Below are positions 8,627-21,542 of a DNA stretch of 64,000 bases, in pieces. The DNA is taken from NCBI GenBank assembly GCA_951812805.1, contig CATOSZ010000001.1, forward strand, positions 434,001-498,000. Direction: 5' to 3'. The notes under the pieces are model-generated. The model worked only from the letters and a program-made list of their open reading frames with translations, searched no databases and was not told the origin of the DNA. The stretch comes from an uncultured Alphaproteobacteria bacterium. GTDB lineage: Bacteria; Pseudomonadota; Alphaproteobacteria; GCA-2731375. The translations under genes were made by a program, and so were the position numbers. How positions within the stretch are numbered: the first letter of the stretch is position 1; the number at the start of each line of letters is the position of its first letter.

Positions 8627-9580
8627 TCAGCTGGAAATGTGCAGCACGGCCTTGCCGGCGAAGCGGCGCTCGATCAGGCCGCGGGCGACGTCGTCGATGT
8701 CATCCCAACCCGCCTCCCGAAGAATCGGGCAGTGCAGACGCCCGGCCGCCATCAGGCGAAGCAGGCGCGCCAGGTGCACCGAGGGCGGCGCGCTTTCGCT
8801 TTTGTTATAGAGATGGAAGCCCATCACCTGGGCGAGGCCGCGGGTCATCAGGTGCATCACGTCGAGATCGATTTCCGGCTCGGCCGTGACGCCGTAGCAG
8901 ACGCAGAGGCCGTCGGGCGCCAGGGCCCGGATGGCGGCGTTCAGCACGCCGCCCGAAACGCCGTCGACCACCAATCGGTAGGGGCCCGCCGCTTCGATGC
9001 CGGCGCCGTCGGCGGAGACGATCGGCCGGCAGGGCGCCAGGGCTTCGACGAAGGCGGTCTGTTCCGGCCGGCGGACCTGGGCGTAGACCTCGGCACCGGC
9101 GAGTTGCGCGAGCTGCACGGCGAACAGGCCGACGCCGCCCGTGGCCCCGGTCACCAGCACCTTGTTGGCGAGCGTGCAGGTGCCGGCCTCGACGGCGTGC
9201 AGGGCGGTCAACCCCGCGACCGGAAGAGTGGCGGCCTGGGCGTCGCTCACCGTGTCGGGGATGGGCGCGATGTAGCCGGCCGGAATGCTGATCTTTTCCG
9301 CCCAGCCTTCCATCCGGGTGGAGAAGCCGACGACGCGCGTGCCGACGGCCGGTCCCGTACCGTCGGCGGCTGCGCGTTCGACCCGGCCGACGATGTCCCA
9401 GCCGATCTGGATCGCCGTTTCCGCCCGCTGTGCCCGGCGACACTCGCCCCGGTTCACCGAGAAGGCCGAGACCGCGACGACCGCCTCGTTGGAAAACGGC
9501 TCGCGCAGGGCAATCGGTTTGCGTTCGACGATCGCCGCCCCGTCGCTCGCGGCGACGACGGCTTGGATGGTTTCAGGAAT
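8627..9580 (-). CDS. Zinc-independent MDR-family alcohol dehydrogenase/quinone reductase with ATT start
   Basis: About 317 residues of the medium-chain dehydrogenase/reductase superfamily. The N-terminal GroES-like domain has SAFSVNRGE, the Rossmann domain has GATGGVGLFAVQLA, and no zinc-ligand cluster is seen, as in quinone oxidoreductases. No ATG, GTG or TTG exists in frame between the stop of the upstream acyl-CoA dehydrogenase and the conserved region. The best start is ATT at 9578-9580 (IPETIQAVV), with a GGAGAC ribosome site six bases upstream; a CTG further upstream at the dehydrogenase stop is the alternative. The open frame does continue further upstream, but only antisense-free overlap with the dehydrogenase, without homology. 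Confidence 0.8.
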   Translation of the reverse strand: MPETIQAVVAASDGAAIVERKPIALREPFSNEAVVAVSAFSVNRGECRRAQRAETAIQIGWDIVGRVERAAADGTGPAVGTRVVGFSTRMEGWAEKISIPAGYIAPIPDTVSDAQAATLPVAGLTALHAVEAGTCTLANKVLVTGATGGVGLFAVQLAQLAGAEVYAQVRRPEQTAFVEALAPCRPIVSADGAGIEAAGPYRLVVDGVSGGVLNAAIRALAPDGLCVCYGVTAEPEIDLDVMHLMTRGLAQVMGFHLYNKSESAPPSVHLARLLRLMAAGRLHCPILREAGWDDIDDVARGLIERRFAGKAVLHISS

Positions 9581-9633
9581 GGTCGCGTCTCCGATGTTGG
9601 CCGGCCCGAAGGGGCGGGCGCGAGGATAGTCCG

Positions 9634-11433
9634 TCAGGCCGCCTGGAAGGCGTCCTCGTCGATGGCGTAGAGCAACTCCGCCCCGCCGGTCACCGCCGGC
9701 AACAGTGACGCCACCCGCGGCAGCAGCTGTTCGCCGAAGAAGCGCGCGCTGGCGACCCTCGCGCCGAGGAAGGCCGTGTCCGCCCCCGGCTCGGCCAGTG
9801 CCGCAGTTGCCGCCAGGGCCCCCTTGGCGAGGAGGTGTGCACCGAGCGTCAGTCCCCACATCTCCATATAGGGGCTGCAACCGCTGGCCGCGGCGTTCGG
9901 GGCCTCGGCCAACTGACCGGCGAGCCACTCGCCGGCCTCCGCCAGCGCCGCGCGGGACGCGTCCAACCGGGCGGCGAGGGGCCCCAGCGTCTCGGACCGG
10001 CCGACCTCGGCCGAAACCGCGGCCATCTCCGCCATCAGGGCGGCGACCGGCCGTCCACCGTCGAGCGTCAGCTTGCGCATGACCAGGTCCATCGCCTGGA
10101 TGCCGTTCGTGCCCTCGTAGATCGGCGCGATGCGGGCGTCGCGGTAATGCTGCGCGGCGCCCGTCTCCTCGATGAAGCCCATGCCGCCGTGGATCTGCAC
10201 GTTGAGGGAGGTGACCGTGACGCCGACGTCGGTCGACCAGGCCTTGGCGATCGGCGTCAGCAGTTCGAGTCGGCCGCGCGCCGTCTCGCGCTCCTCCGCC
10301 GTGCCCGCCCGGCGGGCGCGGTCGACCGCCTCGCCGGTGATGTAGCAGATCGCGCGGGCCGCCTCGACCAGGCCTTTCATGGTCATCAGATTACGGCGCA
10401 CGTCGGCATGCGCGATGATCGCCGAGGCGCCCGGCTCGGCGGCGCCGAGGGCGCGGCCCTGGCGGCGTTCCTTGGCGTAGGCGATAGCCTGCTGGTAGGC
10501 CCGGTCGGCGATGGAGACGCCCTGCACGCCGACGGCGAGGCGGGCGGTGTTCATCATGGTGAACATGCAGCGCATGCCCTTGTTCTCCTCCCCCAGCATC
10601 CAGCCGACGGCGCCGCCGTCGTCGCCGTAGCTCATGATGCAGGTCGGGCTCGCGTGGATGCCGAGCTTGTGCTCGACACCGGCCGGGCGCAGGTCGTTGC
10701 GGGGGCCGGGATTGCCGTCGCCATCGGGCAGGTACTTCGGCACGATGAAGAGGGAGATGCCCCGCGTGCCCTCGGGCGCATCCGGCGTGCGGGCCAGCAC
10801 CAGGTGGACGATATTCTCCGCCAGCTCGTGGTCGCCGTAGGTGATGAAGATCTTCTGCCCGGTGATCCGCCAGCTGCCATCCCCGGCCGGCACCGCGCGG
10901 GAGCGGAGCGCGCCGACGTCGGAGCCCGCCTGCGGCTCGGTCAGGTTCATGGTCCCGGTCCAATCGCCTGAGATGAGTTTCGGGAGATAGAGCGCCTGTT
11001 GGTCGTCCGTGCCGTGCGCCTGCAGGGCCTCGATCGCACCCTGGGTCAGCATCGGGCCGACGGCGAAGCCCATGTTGGCGGCGTTCCACATTTCCATCGC
11101 CGCGACGCCGACCAGCCAGGGAAAGCCCATGCCGCCGTGCGCCTCTTCCGCCGTGGCGCCGTTCCAGCCGCCTTCGGAAAAGGCGCGGTAGGCGGCATCG
11201 AAACCGGCCGGCGAGCGGACGACGCCGTTCTCCAGCCGCGCGCCCTCCACGTCGCCCGATCGGTTGAGCGGGGCCAGCACCTCGCCCGCGAGCCGCGCGC
11301 CCTCGCCCAGCACCTGGGCGACGGTTTCCGCATCGGCCATCTCGAAGCCATCCAAGCGTGCCACGCCGTCCAAATCGGCGATATGGCGGAGCGTGAACAT
11401 CATGTCCTTCAGGGGACCGGCATAGTCGCTCAT
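9634..11433 (-). CDS. Long-type acyl-CoA dehydrogenase (DmdC-like)
   Basis: A 599-residue FAD enzyme, about 200 residues longer than the usual acyl-CoA dehydrogenase. This matches the subgroup that includes 3-methylmercaptopropionyl-CoA dehydrogenase DmdC. The middle-domain FAD motif MNLTEPQAGSDVGALRSRA is near residue 164, ITGQKIFIT follows, and the catalytic Glu lies in IAPIYEGTNGIQ near residue 440. The C-terminal extension after about 460 is helical and Ala-rich. It is first in a three-gene minus-strand operon with the MDR reductase and SDR. The chain or sulfur specificity cannot be decided from sequence. Confidence 0.9.
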   Translation of the reverse strand: MSDYAGPLKDMMFTLRHIADLDGVARLDGFEMADAETVAQVLGEGARLAGEVLAPLNRSGDVEGARLENGVVRSPAGFDAAYRAFSEGGWNGATAEEAHGGMGFPWLVGVAAMEMWNAANMGFAVGPMLTQGAIEALQAHGTDDQQALYLPKLISGDWTGTMNLTEPQAGSDVGALRSRAVPAGDGSWRITGQKIFITYGDHELAENIVHLVLARTPDAPEGTRGISLFIVPKYLPDGDGNPGPRNDLRPAGVEHKLGIHASPTCIMSYGDDGGAVGWMLGEENKGMRCMFTMMNTARLAVGVQGVSIADRAYQQAIAYAKERRQGRALGAAEPGASAIIAHADVRRNLMTMKGLVEAARAICYITGEAVDRARRAGTAEERETARGRLELLTPIAKAWSTDVGVTVTSLNVQIHGGMGFIEETGAAQHYRDARIAPIYEGTNGIQAMDLVMRKLTLDGGRPVAALMAEMAAVSAEVGRSETLGPLAARLDASRAALAEAGEWLAGQLAEAPNAAASGCSPYMEMWGLTLGAHLLAKGALAATAALAEPGADTAFLGARVASARFFGEQLLPRVASLLPAVTGGAELLYAIDEDAFQAA

Positions 11434-11611
11434 GGCGGGCGTCTCCTCGGGCCGTGGGCGCTGCTGTTTCGCCGACTAGATAAGGTCTTTTCCCCCTCCG
11501 CCGCAATGGCGAAAACGTCGATTTCGCAGTCGTGGCATTGCATTGCCGCGCGCGCTGGCGTTTGTTCGCCCGGGGCCGCGCCGTCGCGCCCAGGTCGGAC
11601 CGGGCTCCGCC
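11434..11611. promoter_or_regulatory. Divergent intergenic region
   Basis: These 178 bases separate the acyl-CoA dehydrogenase operon from the transporter gene. The segment around 11480-11545 is less GC-rich than its surroundings and is the likely promoter zone. No clear operator was found. Confidence 0.3.
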
Positions 11612-12496
11612 ATGCCACCGCTCATCGTCGCCGTCGCCTTGTGCCTGCTCGGCATCTTCCTGTTGACCGCCATGGGCGCCATCATCAAGTTCCTGGGCGA
11701 CGTCTATCCACCGCAGCAGTTGTCGGCGCTCCGCAACCTGTTCGGCCTGGTCCCGGCCGCGGCGCTGCTGCTGTTTTCCGCCGACTGGCACGCCAAGGGC
11801 CGCAAGCTCGGCTTCGCGCAATGGCGCTATGGCCTGCTCCGCGGCGGCGCCGTGACCCTTGCGCAGTACAGCTTCTACGTCTCCCTGCTGCATCTGGAAT
11901 TCGCCACCGCCTCCACCCTGGTGTTCGCCACGCCGCTGGTCATGACGGCCCTGTCGATGCCGGTGCTGGGGGAACGGGTCGGCCCCTGGCGTTGGAGCGC
12001 GGTGGTCGCCGGCTTCGTCGGCATCGTCATGATCATGCAGCCGGGCTCGGACGTCTTTTCGCTCTATGCGCTGCTGCCGCTCGGCGTTGCCGTCGGTTAT
12101 GCGACCTCGGCCATCGTCGCGCGGCTGATCGACAAATCGGTGCCGACCGCGACCCTCAACCTACATAGCCAGGTGAGCGCCTGCCTCGGCGCTTGTGCTC
12201 TCACCCTCTTCACCAGCGGCTTCGTCGCCGTCGGGAGTGCCGAGCACTGGTTCTGGATCGTCTCCATGGGCGTGCTCGGCGGCGGCGGCGTCATGTGCCT
12301 GACGACGGCTTACCGGCTGAGCCGGCCGGCCAACGTCGCACCGTTCGAATATTTCGGCATCATCTTCGCCTTCGTCCTCGGCTGGATCTTCTTTGCCGAA
12401 GCGCCGGTCGACCGGCTGTTCCCGGGCGTACTGGTGATCGTCGCCGCCGGCCTGCTGATCATCTGGCGAGAACATCGCTCCGGCGAAGGGACCTGA
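11612..12496 (+). CDS. DMT-superfamily transporter (EamA domains)
   Basis: A 294-residue membrane protein with about ten hydrophobic segments arranged as two EamA repeats. The first helix starts at residue 4 and the last ends in LVIVAAGLLIIWREH. The first repeat ends with the typical LGERVGPWRWSAVVAGFVGIVMI and the second with FFAEAPVDRLFPG. Such proteins sit in the inner membrane and export amino acids, metabolites or toxins; the substrate is not predictable. ATG 11612 places the first helix at the N-terminus. The longer frame from 11543 adds an Arg/Pro-rich leader that is unlikely to be translated. Confidence 0.9.
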   Translation: MPPLIVAVALCLLGIFLLTAMGAIIKFLGDVYPPQQLSALRNLFGLVPAAALLLFSADWHAKGRKLGFAQWRYGLLRGGAVTLAQYSFYVSLLHLEFATASTLVFATPLVMTALSMPVLGERVGPWRWSAVVAGFVGIVMIMQPGSDVFSLYALLPLGVAVGYATSAIVARLIDKSVPTATLNLHSQVSACLGACALTLFTSGFVAVGSAEHWFWIVSMGVLGGGGVMCLTTAYRLSRPANVAPFEYFGIIFAFVLGWIFFAEAPVDRLFPGVLVIVAAGLLIIWREHRSGEGT

Positions 12497-12551
12497 CTTG
12501 CGACGACGGCCCCGGCCCGGCACATTGGCCGGGAACAAGCGAAGGACGCCT

Positions 12552-13355
12552 ATGATGAGCCAAGACGCGGTGCGCGAGCTGGAACCGGGGCAAAGCCTGC
12601 CGATACGCGACGCCGTCGTGACGGCGGAGCGCCAGGCGATGTACCTCGAAAATGCGGAGGTCGACCCGGCGCTCTGGGGCGACATCGTCGATCTGTCGGT
12701 CCTCGCCAACGATTGCATATTGCAGACCTATCCCCTGCGGCCGAAGGGCATGCGGGGCCTGCACCTCGGCCATCGCATGGTGCAGCGCCGCCCGGTCCGC
12801 CTGGGTGAGCGGTTGGAAATGCGCGGCCGGGTCGGCACCACCGGCCAGATGCGCAAGGGCAAGCGGGTCGACTACGAGATCGACTTCGTCGACGAGGGCG
12901 GCACGATCTGCGTGCAGGCCGAAATGCGCAGCCTGCAGGTCGACGTCGAGGCGGTGTCGAGTGGTGGGGGCGGTGGCTATGACGGCCGCACCTTCTACGG
13001 AGGTGCGGCCTTCGAACCCGTGGCGGAGAAGCACGCGACGGCCATCCGGGTGATGGGCTACAGCGGTGAATTCCCCCTCGACAAGGTGCATTTCGAGCCG
13101 GAGGTGGCGGCCGAGCTGGGCCTGCGCGCACCGATCGCCCAGGGGCTTATGTCGCTTACCTGGATGATGGGGGAACTGGCGGCGGCGGGCGGGCCGATCA
13201 ACGCCATCGACATCGATACCGAGTTCCGCCGTCCGATCTACTGGGACGACCGGATTTCCATCCTCGCCAAGGGACAGACCGAGTTCGAGCTGATGAACCA
13301 GTTGGGCGAGCTCTGCTCGATCGGTCGGGTGGCGCACCTGGCGCGCGGCCTTTGA
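12552..13355 (+). CDS. MaoC/hot-dog fold dehydratase-like protein
   Basis: About 267 residues in two hot-dog halves. The C-terminal half has APIAQGLMSLTWM, the helix region of MaoC-like hydratases, and an ITEFRRPIYWDD-like strand. The N-terminal half has GLHLGHRMVQRRPVRLGERLEMRG, typical of the FAS1/MaoC-like dehydratase pairs. A Gly-rich linker near residue 137 separates the halves. The start is ATG 12552 or 12555; GAAGGA at 12541-12546 supports either. Its stop overlaps the TTG of sua5. A role as 3-hydroxyacyl-CoA dehydratase is likely by family but unproven. Confidence 0.75.
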   Translation: MMSQDAVRELEPGQSLPIRDAVVTAERQAMYLENAEVDPALWGDIVDLSVLANDCILQTYPLRPKGMRGLHLGHRMVQRRPVRLGERLEMRGRVGTTGQMRKGKRVDYEIDFVDEGGTICVQAEMRSLQVDVEAVSSGGGGGYDGRTFYGGAAFEPVAEKHATAIRVMGYSGEFPLDKVHFEPEVAAELGLRAPIAQGLMSLTWMMGELAAAGGPINAIDIDTEFRRPIYWDDRISILAKGQTEFELMNQLGELCSIGRVAHLARGL

Positions 13356-14278
13356 TCGATAGGGCGCGCGAGATCCTGGCGGCCGGCGGCCTCGTCGCCT
13401 TTCCGACGGAAACGGTCTATGGCCTCGGCGCCGACGCCTGCAATCCGCACGCCGTCGCGCGCGTCTTCGCGGCCAAGGACCGGCCTCGGTTCAATCCGCT
13501 GATCTCGCATCTCGCCACGGCCGAGGCGGCGTTGGCGCTCGCCCGCCCTTCTGCGCTGGCCGAGCGGCTGGCGAAGCGGTTCTGGCCGGGACCGCTGACC
13601 CTGGTGCTGCCGAGGGCCGAGGATTGTCCCGTCGATCCGCTGGCGACGGCCGGCCTCGATACCCTGGCGCTCCGCGTGCCGGCGCATCCCCTGGCACACG
13701 CGCTGCTGGCCGCCTTCGGCGGGCCGGTGGTGGCGCCGAGCGCCAACCGTTCCGGCGGCCTCAGCCCGACACGGGCCGAACATGTGACGACGGGCCTCGG
13801 CGATGCGGTCGATCTGATACTGGACGGCGGTCCCTGTGCGCTGGGCGTCGAGAGCACGGTGTTGGCGATCCTGGAAGACGAAGCGACGTTGCTTCGCCCC
13901 GGTGCGCTGGCGCTGGAGGCGATCGAGGCGGACGTCGAGGGCAGGGTCGCGCGGCCGTCGAGCGACCCCGACCGTCCGATATCGCCCGGGCAGTTGGCCA
14001 GCCATTATGCCCCGCGTCTGCCGCTTCGCCTGGAGGCGATCGGCGTTCATGCGGACGAGGCGCTGCTGGCCTTCGGGCGGGACGAGCCGGCGGGCGCGCT
14101 GACGACGCGCAATCTCAGCCCCACCGGCGATCTCGTCGAGGCGGCGGCGAACCTGTTTCACATGCTGCACGAGCTGGATGCGAGCGGTGCCCGCGCCATC
14201 GCCGCCATGCCCGTTCCCGAGCACGGCCTTGGTCTCGCCATCAACGACCGTTTGCGGCGCGCGGCTGCCCCGCGTTAG
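13352..14278 (+). CDS. sua5: Threonylcarbamoyl-AMP synthase (Sua5/YrdC/YwlC)
   Basis: A 308-residue enzyme that makes L-threonylcarbamoyladenylate from threonine, bicarbonate and ATP for the t6A37 modification of ANN-decoding tRNAs. The YrdC domain covers residues about 1-190, with [25 protein letters not shown] and [12 protein letters not shown]. The C-terminal Sua5 domain after the [13 protein letters not shown] linker makes it the long form. The TTG start at 13352 overlaps the previous TGA as TTGA and matches the normal family N-terminus; no ATG occurs close enough. It ends four bases into gltD on the other strand. Confidence 0.93.
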   Translation: MIDRAREILAAGGLVAFPTETVYGLGADACNPHAVARVFAAKDRPRFNPLISHLATAEAALALARPSALAERLAKRFWPGPLTLVLPRAEDCPVDPLATAGLDTLALRVPAHPLAHALLAAFGGPVVAPSANRSGGLSPTRAEHVTTGLGDAVDLILDGGPCALGVESTVLAILEDEATLLRPGALALEAIEADVEGRVARPSSDPDRPISPGQLASHYAPRLPLRLEAIGVHADEALLAFGRDEPAGALTTRNLSPTGDLVEAAANLFHMLHELDASGARAIAAMPVPEHGLGLAINDRLRRAAAPR

Positions 14279-15720
14279 CCGGGCAGGTTGCTTTCACCCA
14301 TCAGGTGAAGATCGACGGCGCGGGCGCAGCGGCGGCCTTCGTGGATCGCCCAGACGACCAGGGACTGGCCGCGGCGCATGTCGCCGGCGGCGAAGATCTT
14401 CTCGTGGCTGGTCTTGTAGTCCTCGGTATTGGCCGCGACGTTGCCGCGGGGGTCGAGGTCGAGGCCGAGCGCTTCGACCATGCCCTCGTGTACGGGATTG
14501 ACGAAGCCCATCGCCAGCAGGACGAGGTCGGCCTTCAATTCGAAGCCGCTGTCGGGGATCTCCCGCATCGCCATGCGGCCGTCCTCGCCCGCCTCCCAGC
14601 CGACGCGGACCAGGTCCAGCGCCGCGACCTTGCCGTTCTCATGGCGGATCGAACGGGTCGAGACGGACCAGTCGCGTTCCACCCCTTCCTGGTGCGAGGT
14701 CGAGGTGCGAAGTTTCATCGGCCAGTGCGGCCAGGTCGTCGCCTTATCTTCCTGCTCGGGCGGCTTGGGCATGATTTCGAGCTGGGTGACCGAGGCCGCG
14801 CCCTGGCGGATCGAAGTGCCGACGCAGTCCGAACCGGTATCGCCGCCGCCGATCACCACGACATGCTTGTCGGTCGCCAGGATCGGCTGGTTGTCGGCGA
14901 TGTCTTCGCCCGAGACGCGGCGGTTCTGCTGGCCGAGGAAGCGCATGGCGTAATGCACGCCGTCCGCCTCGTCCCGGCCGTCCACCGGCATATCGCGCGG
15001 GACTTCCGAACCGCCGGCGAGCACGATCGCATCGTAGATATCCAGCAATTCGTTCATCGTGACGTCGATGCCGACGTTGGTGTTGGAGCGGAATTCCACG
15101 CCCTCCGCGCGCATCTGCGACATGCGGCGATCGATGAAGTGCTTTTCCAGCTTGAAGTCGGGGATGCCGTAGCGCAGCAGGCCGCCGAGCTTGGCGTTCT
15201 TCTCGTAGATCGTCACGGCGTGGCCGGCACGGACCAGCTGTTGCGCCGCCGAGAGGCCGGCGGGGCCGGAGCCGACGACGGCGATCCGCTTGCCGCTGCG
15301 CCGTTTGGCGATGCGCGGCGTGATCCAGCCTTCGCGCCAGCCGCGGTCGACGATGGCGCATTCGATGGTCTTGATGGTCACCGGCTGTTCCGTGATGTTG
15401 AGGGTGCAGGCCGCCTCGCACGGCGCCGGGCAGACCCGACCGGTGAATTCCGGGAAGTTGTTGGTCGAATGCAGGACGTCCAGCGCCTCGCGCCAATTGT
15501 CGCGATAGACCAGATCGTTCCAGTCCGGGATGATATTGTTTACCGGACAACCCTGATGACAATAGGGGATGCCGCAATCCATGCAGCGCGCACCCTGTTG
15601 GCGCAGTTCCTCGTCGCTCAGCTCCAGCACGAATTCCTTGTAGTGGCGAACCCGGTCCGCGACCGGCGCGTAGGAGCGGTCGCGCCGCTTGTAGTCCATG
15701 AACCCGGTGACTTTACCCAT
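14275..15720 (-). CDS. gltD: Glutamate synthase [NADPH] small subunit
   Basis: A 481-residue beta subunit of NADPH-GOGAT, which feeds electrons from NADPH through FAD and 4Fe-4S centres to the large subunit. N-terminal cluster cysteines are Cys46, Cys49, Cys54 and Cys58 ([13 protein letters not shown]), with Cys97, Cys101 and Cys105 in the second group. The FAD motif [15 protein letters not shown] is near residue 148 and the NADPH motif [11 protein letters not shown] near 292. The start is ATG 15720, and the frame open further upstream into gltB is not used. It lies downstream of gltB on the same strand, separated by 164 bases containing a long hairpin. Confidence 0.96.
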   Translation of the reverse strand: MGKVTGFMDYKRRDRSYAPVADRVRHYKEFVLELSDEELRQQGARCMDCGIPYCHQGCPVNNIIPDWNDLVYRDNWREALDVLHSTNNFPEFTGRVCPAPCEAACTLNITEQPVTIKTIECAIVDRGWREGWITPRIAKRRSGKRIAVVGSGPAGLSAAQQLVRAGHAVTIYEKNAKLGGLLRYGIPDFKLEKHFIDRRMSQMRAEGVEFRSNTNVGIDVTMNELLDIYDAIVLAGGSEVPRDMPVDGRDEADGVHYAMRFLGQQNRRVSGEDIADNQPILATDKHVVVIGGGDTGSDCVGTSIRQGAASVTQLEIMPKPPEQEDKATTWPHWPMKLRTSTSHQEGVERDWSVSTRSIRHENGKVAALDLVRVGWEAGEDGRMAMREIPDSGFELKADLVLLAMGFVNPVHEGMVEALGLDLDPRGNVAANTEDYKTSHEKIFAAGDMRRGQSLVVWAIHEGRRCARAVDLHLMGESNLPG

Positions 15721-15785
15721 CTCGTTCCGTCGTCCTTCCCGGTGGCGTCGGCTGCCGACGCCCCTCGTTGTCTTCCTTCGTAGTA

Positions 15786-15867
15786 CCCGGCCGGTCCGCG
15801 CGCCCGTCCCAACCACCCGTAGCGTGTACCCTTGGGGTGGTTGGGACGGGGGCGCGGGCCGGCCGGG
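15786..15867. repeat. Long near-perfect hairpin between gltB and gltD
   Basis: An 82-base inverted repeat in the gltB-gltD spacer. The inner arms 15803-15818 and 15835-15850 are perfectly complementary over 16 bases. The outer arms 15786-15802 and 15851-15867 extend the stem by 17 more, with one G-T wobble and one mismatch, giving a stem of about 33 pairs with a 16-base loop. No T-run follows on either strand, so it is not a standard intrinsic terminator. It could attenuate or process the gltBD transcript or protect mRNA ends, or it could be a dispersed palindromic repeat. I saw no second copy in the window. Confidence 0.85.
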
Positions 15868-15884
15868 ACCCGAATCCCGTATAC

Positions 15885-20531
<4,647 letters not shown>

Positions 20532-20645
20532 GAAACGAGTCTCCGCCCCATCCAGTCGGCTACAATCGGGCGCCCTAAATAGCCGCCTGGACGTGTTTCT
20601 TCAATGTCGAGGAACCGTCGGCCCCATTATAGAGGAGACTGCGCC

Positions 20646-21539
20646 ATGTCGGAAAAAATCGGTTTCATCGGCCTCGGTGCCATGGGTGGCCCCATGGCGG
20701 CCAACCTGGCGCGGGCCGGTTTCGCCCTGACCGTCCTCGATCTCGACCCGGCCAAGGTCGCGAGGCTGGCGGATCTCGGTGCCAACACCGCCGACAGCCC
20801 CGCCGCCGCCGCCCGGGCCGCCGATAAGACCATCGTCATGGTCGAGACCACGGCCCAGGCCGAGGCGGTCGTCCTCGGCGCGGACGGTATCGCTTCGGGT
20901 GCGACGGAGGGTCACACCGTCGTCTGCATGTCGACCATCGATCCGCTGGCCGCCAGGGCCATGCACGACCGGCTGGCGGCGGACGGGATCCGCTTTCTCG
21001 ACGCGCCCGTGAGCGGTGGCACCGTGCGGGCCGAGGCGGGCGAACTGTCGATCATCGCCGGCGGCGAGGATGCGGTGTTCGAGGATTGCCGGCTCGCTTT
21101 TGAGGCGATGTCCGCGAACCTCTTTCACGTCGGCGGGGTCGGCCAGGGCCTGGCCATGAAGCTCGCCAACAACCTGTTGATCCAGGTCGGCACCGTGGCC
21201 GTCGCCGAGGCTATGGTGCTGGGTGCCAAGGCCGGCCTCGATCCCGAAACGATGTTCGAGGTCATCCGCGTGTCGACCGGGGCCAGCTTCGCCTTCGAGA
21301 CCCGGGTGCCGCGGATCCTGAGCGGCGACTTCGCGCCGGGCGGCACCGTCGACATTTCCTACAAGGACATGGAGCTGGAAACCGGCTTCGCCAAGCAGCT
21401 GGGCGTGCCGTTGCTCGTCAGCAATGTCGCCCAGCAGGTCTACGAGATGGCCAAGGGCGCCGGCTACAACAAGGAGGACGGCGCCGCGGTGGTGAAGCTC
21501 TACGAAAAGCTCGCCGGCATCGAATTGGGGCCGCGATAG
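20646..21539 (+). CDS. 3-hydroxyisobutyrate dehydrogenase-family oxidoreductase
   Basis: A 297-residue beta-hydroxyacid dehydrogenase. The N-terminal GLGAMGGPMAANL (residues 8-20) is the NAD(P) motif, DAPVSGGTVRAEAGELSIIAGG near 122 is the substrate motif, and GLAMKLANN near 172 carries the catalytic Lys. Family members oxidise 3-hydroxyisobutyrate, tartronate semialdehyde or related acids. The ribosome site GAGGAGA stands 8 bases before ATG 20646. The gene is monocistronic and ends three bases before the convergent yhaN-like gene. Confidence 0.9.
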   Translation: MSEKIGFIGLGAMGGPMAANLARAGFALTVLDLDPAKVARLADLGANTADSPAAAARAADKTIVMVETTAQAEAVVLGADGIASGATEGHTVVCMSTIDPLAARAMHDRLAADGIRFLDAPVSGGTVRAEAGELSIIAGGEDAVFEDCRLAFEAMSANLFHVGGVGQGLAMKLANNLLIQVGTVAVAEAMVLGAKAGLDPETMFEVIRVSTGASFAFETRVPRILSGDFAPGGTVDISYKDMELETGFAKQLGVPLLVSNVAQQVYEMAKGAGYNKEDGAAVVKLYEKLAGIELGPR

Positions 21540-21542
21540 CCG

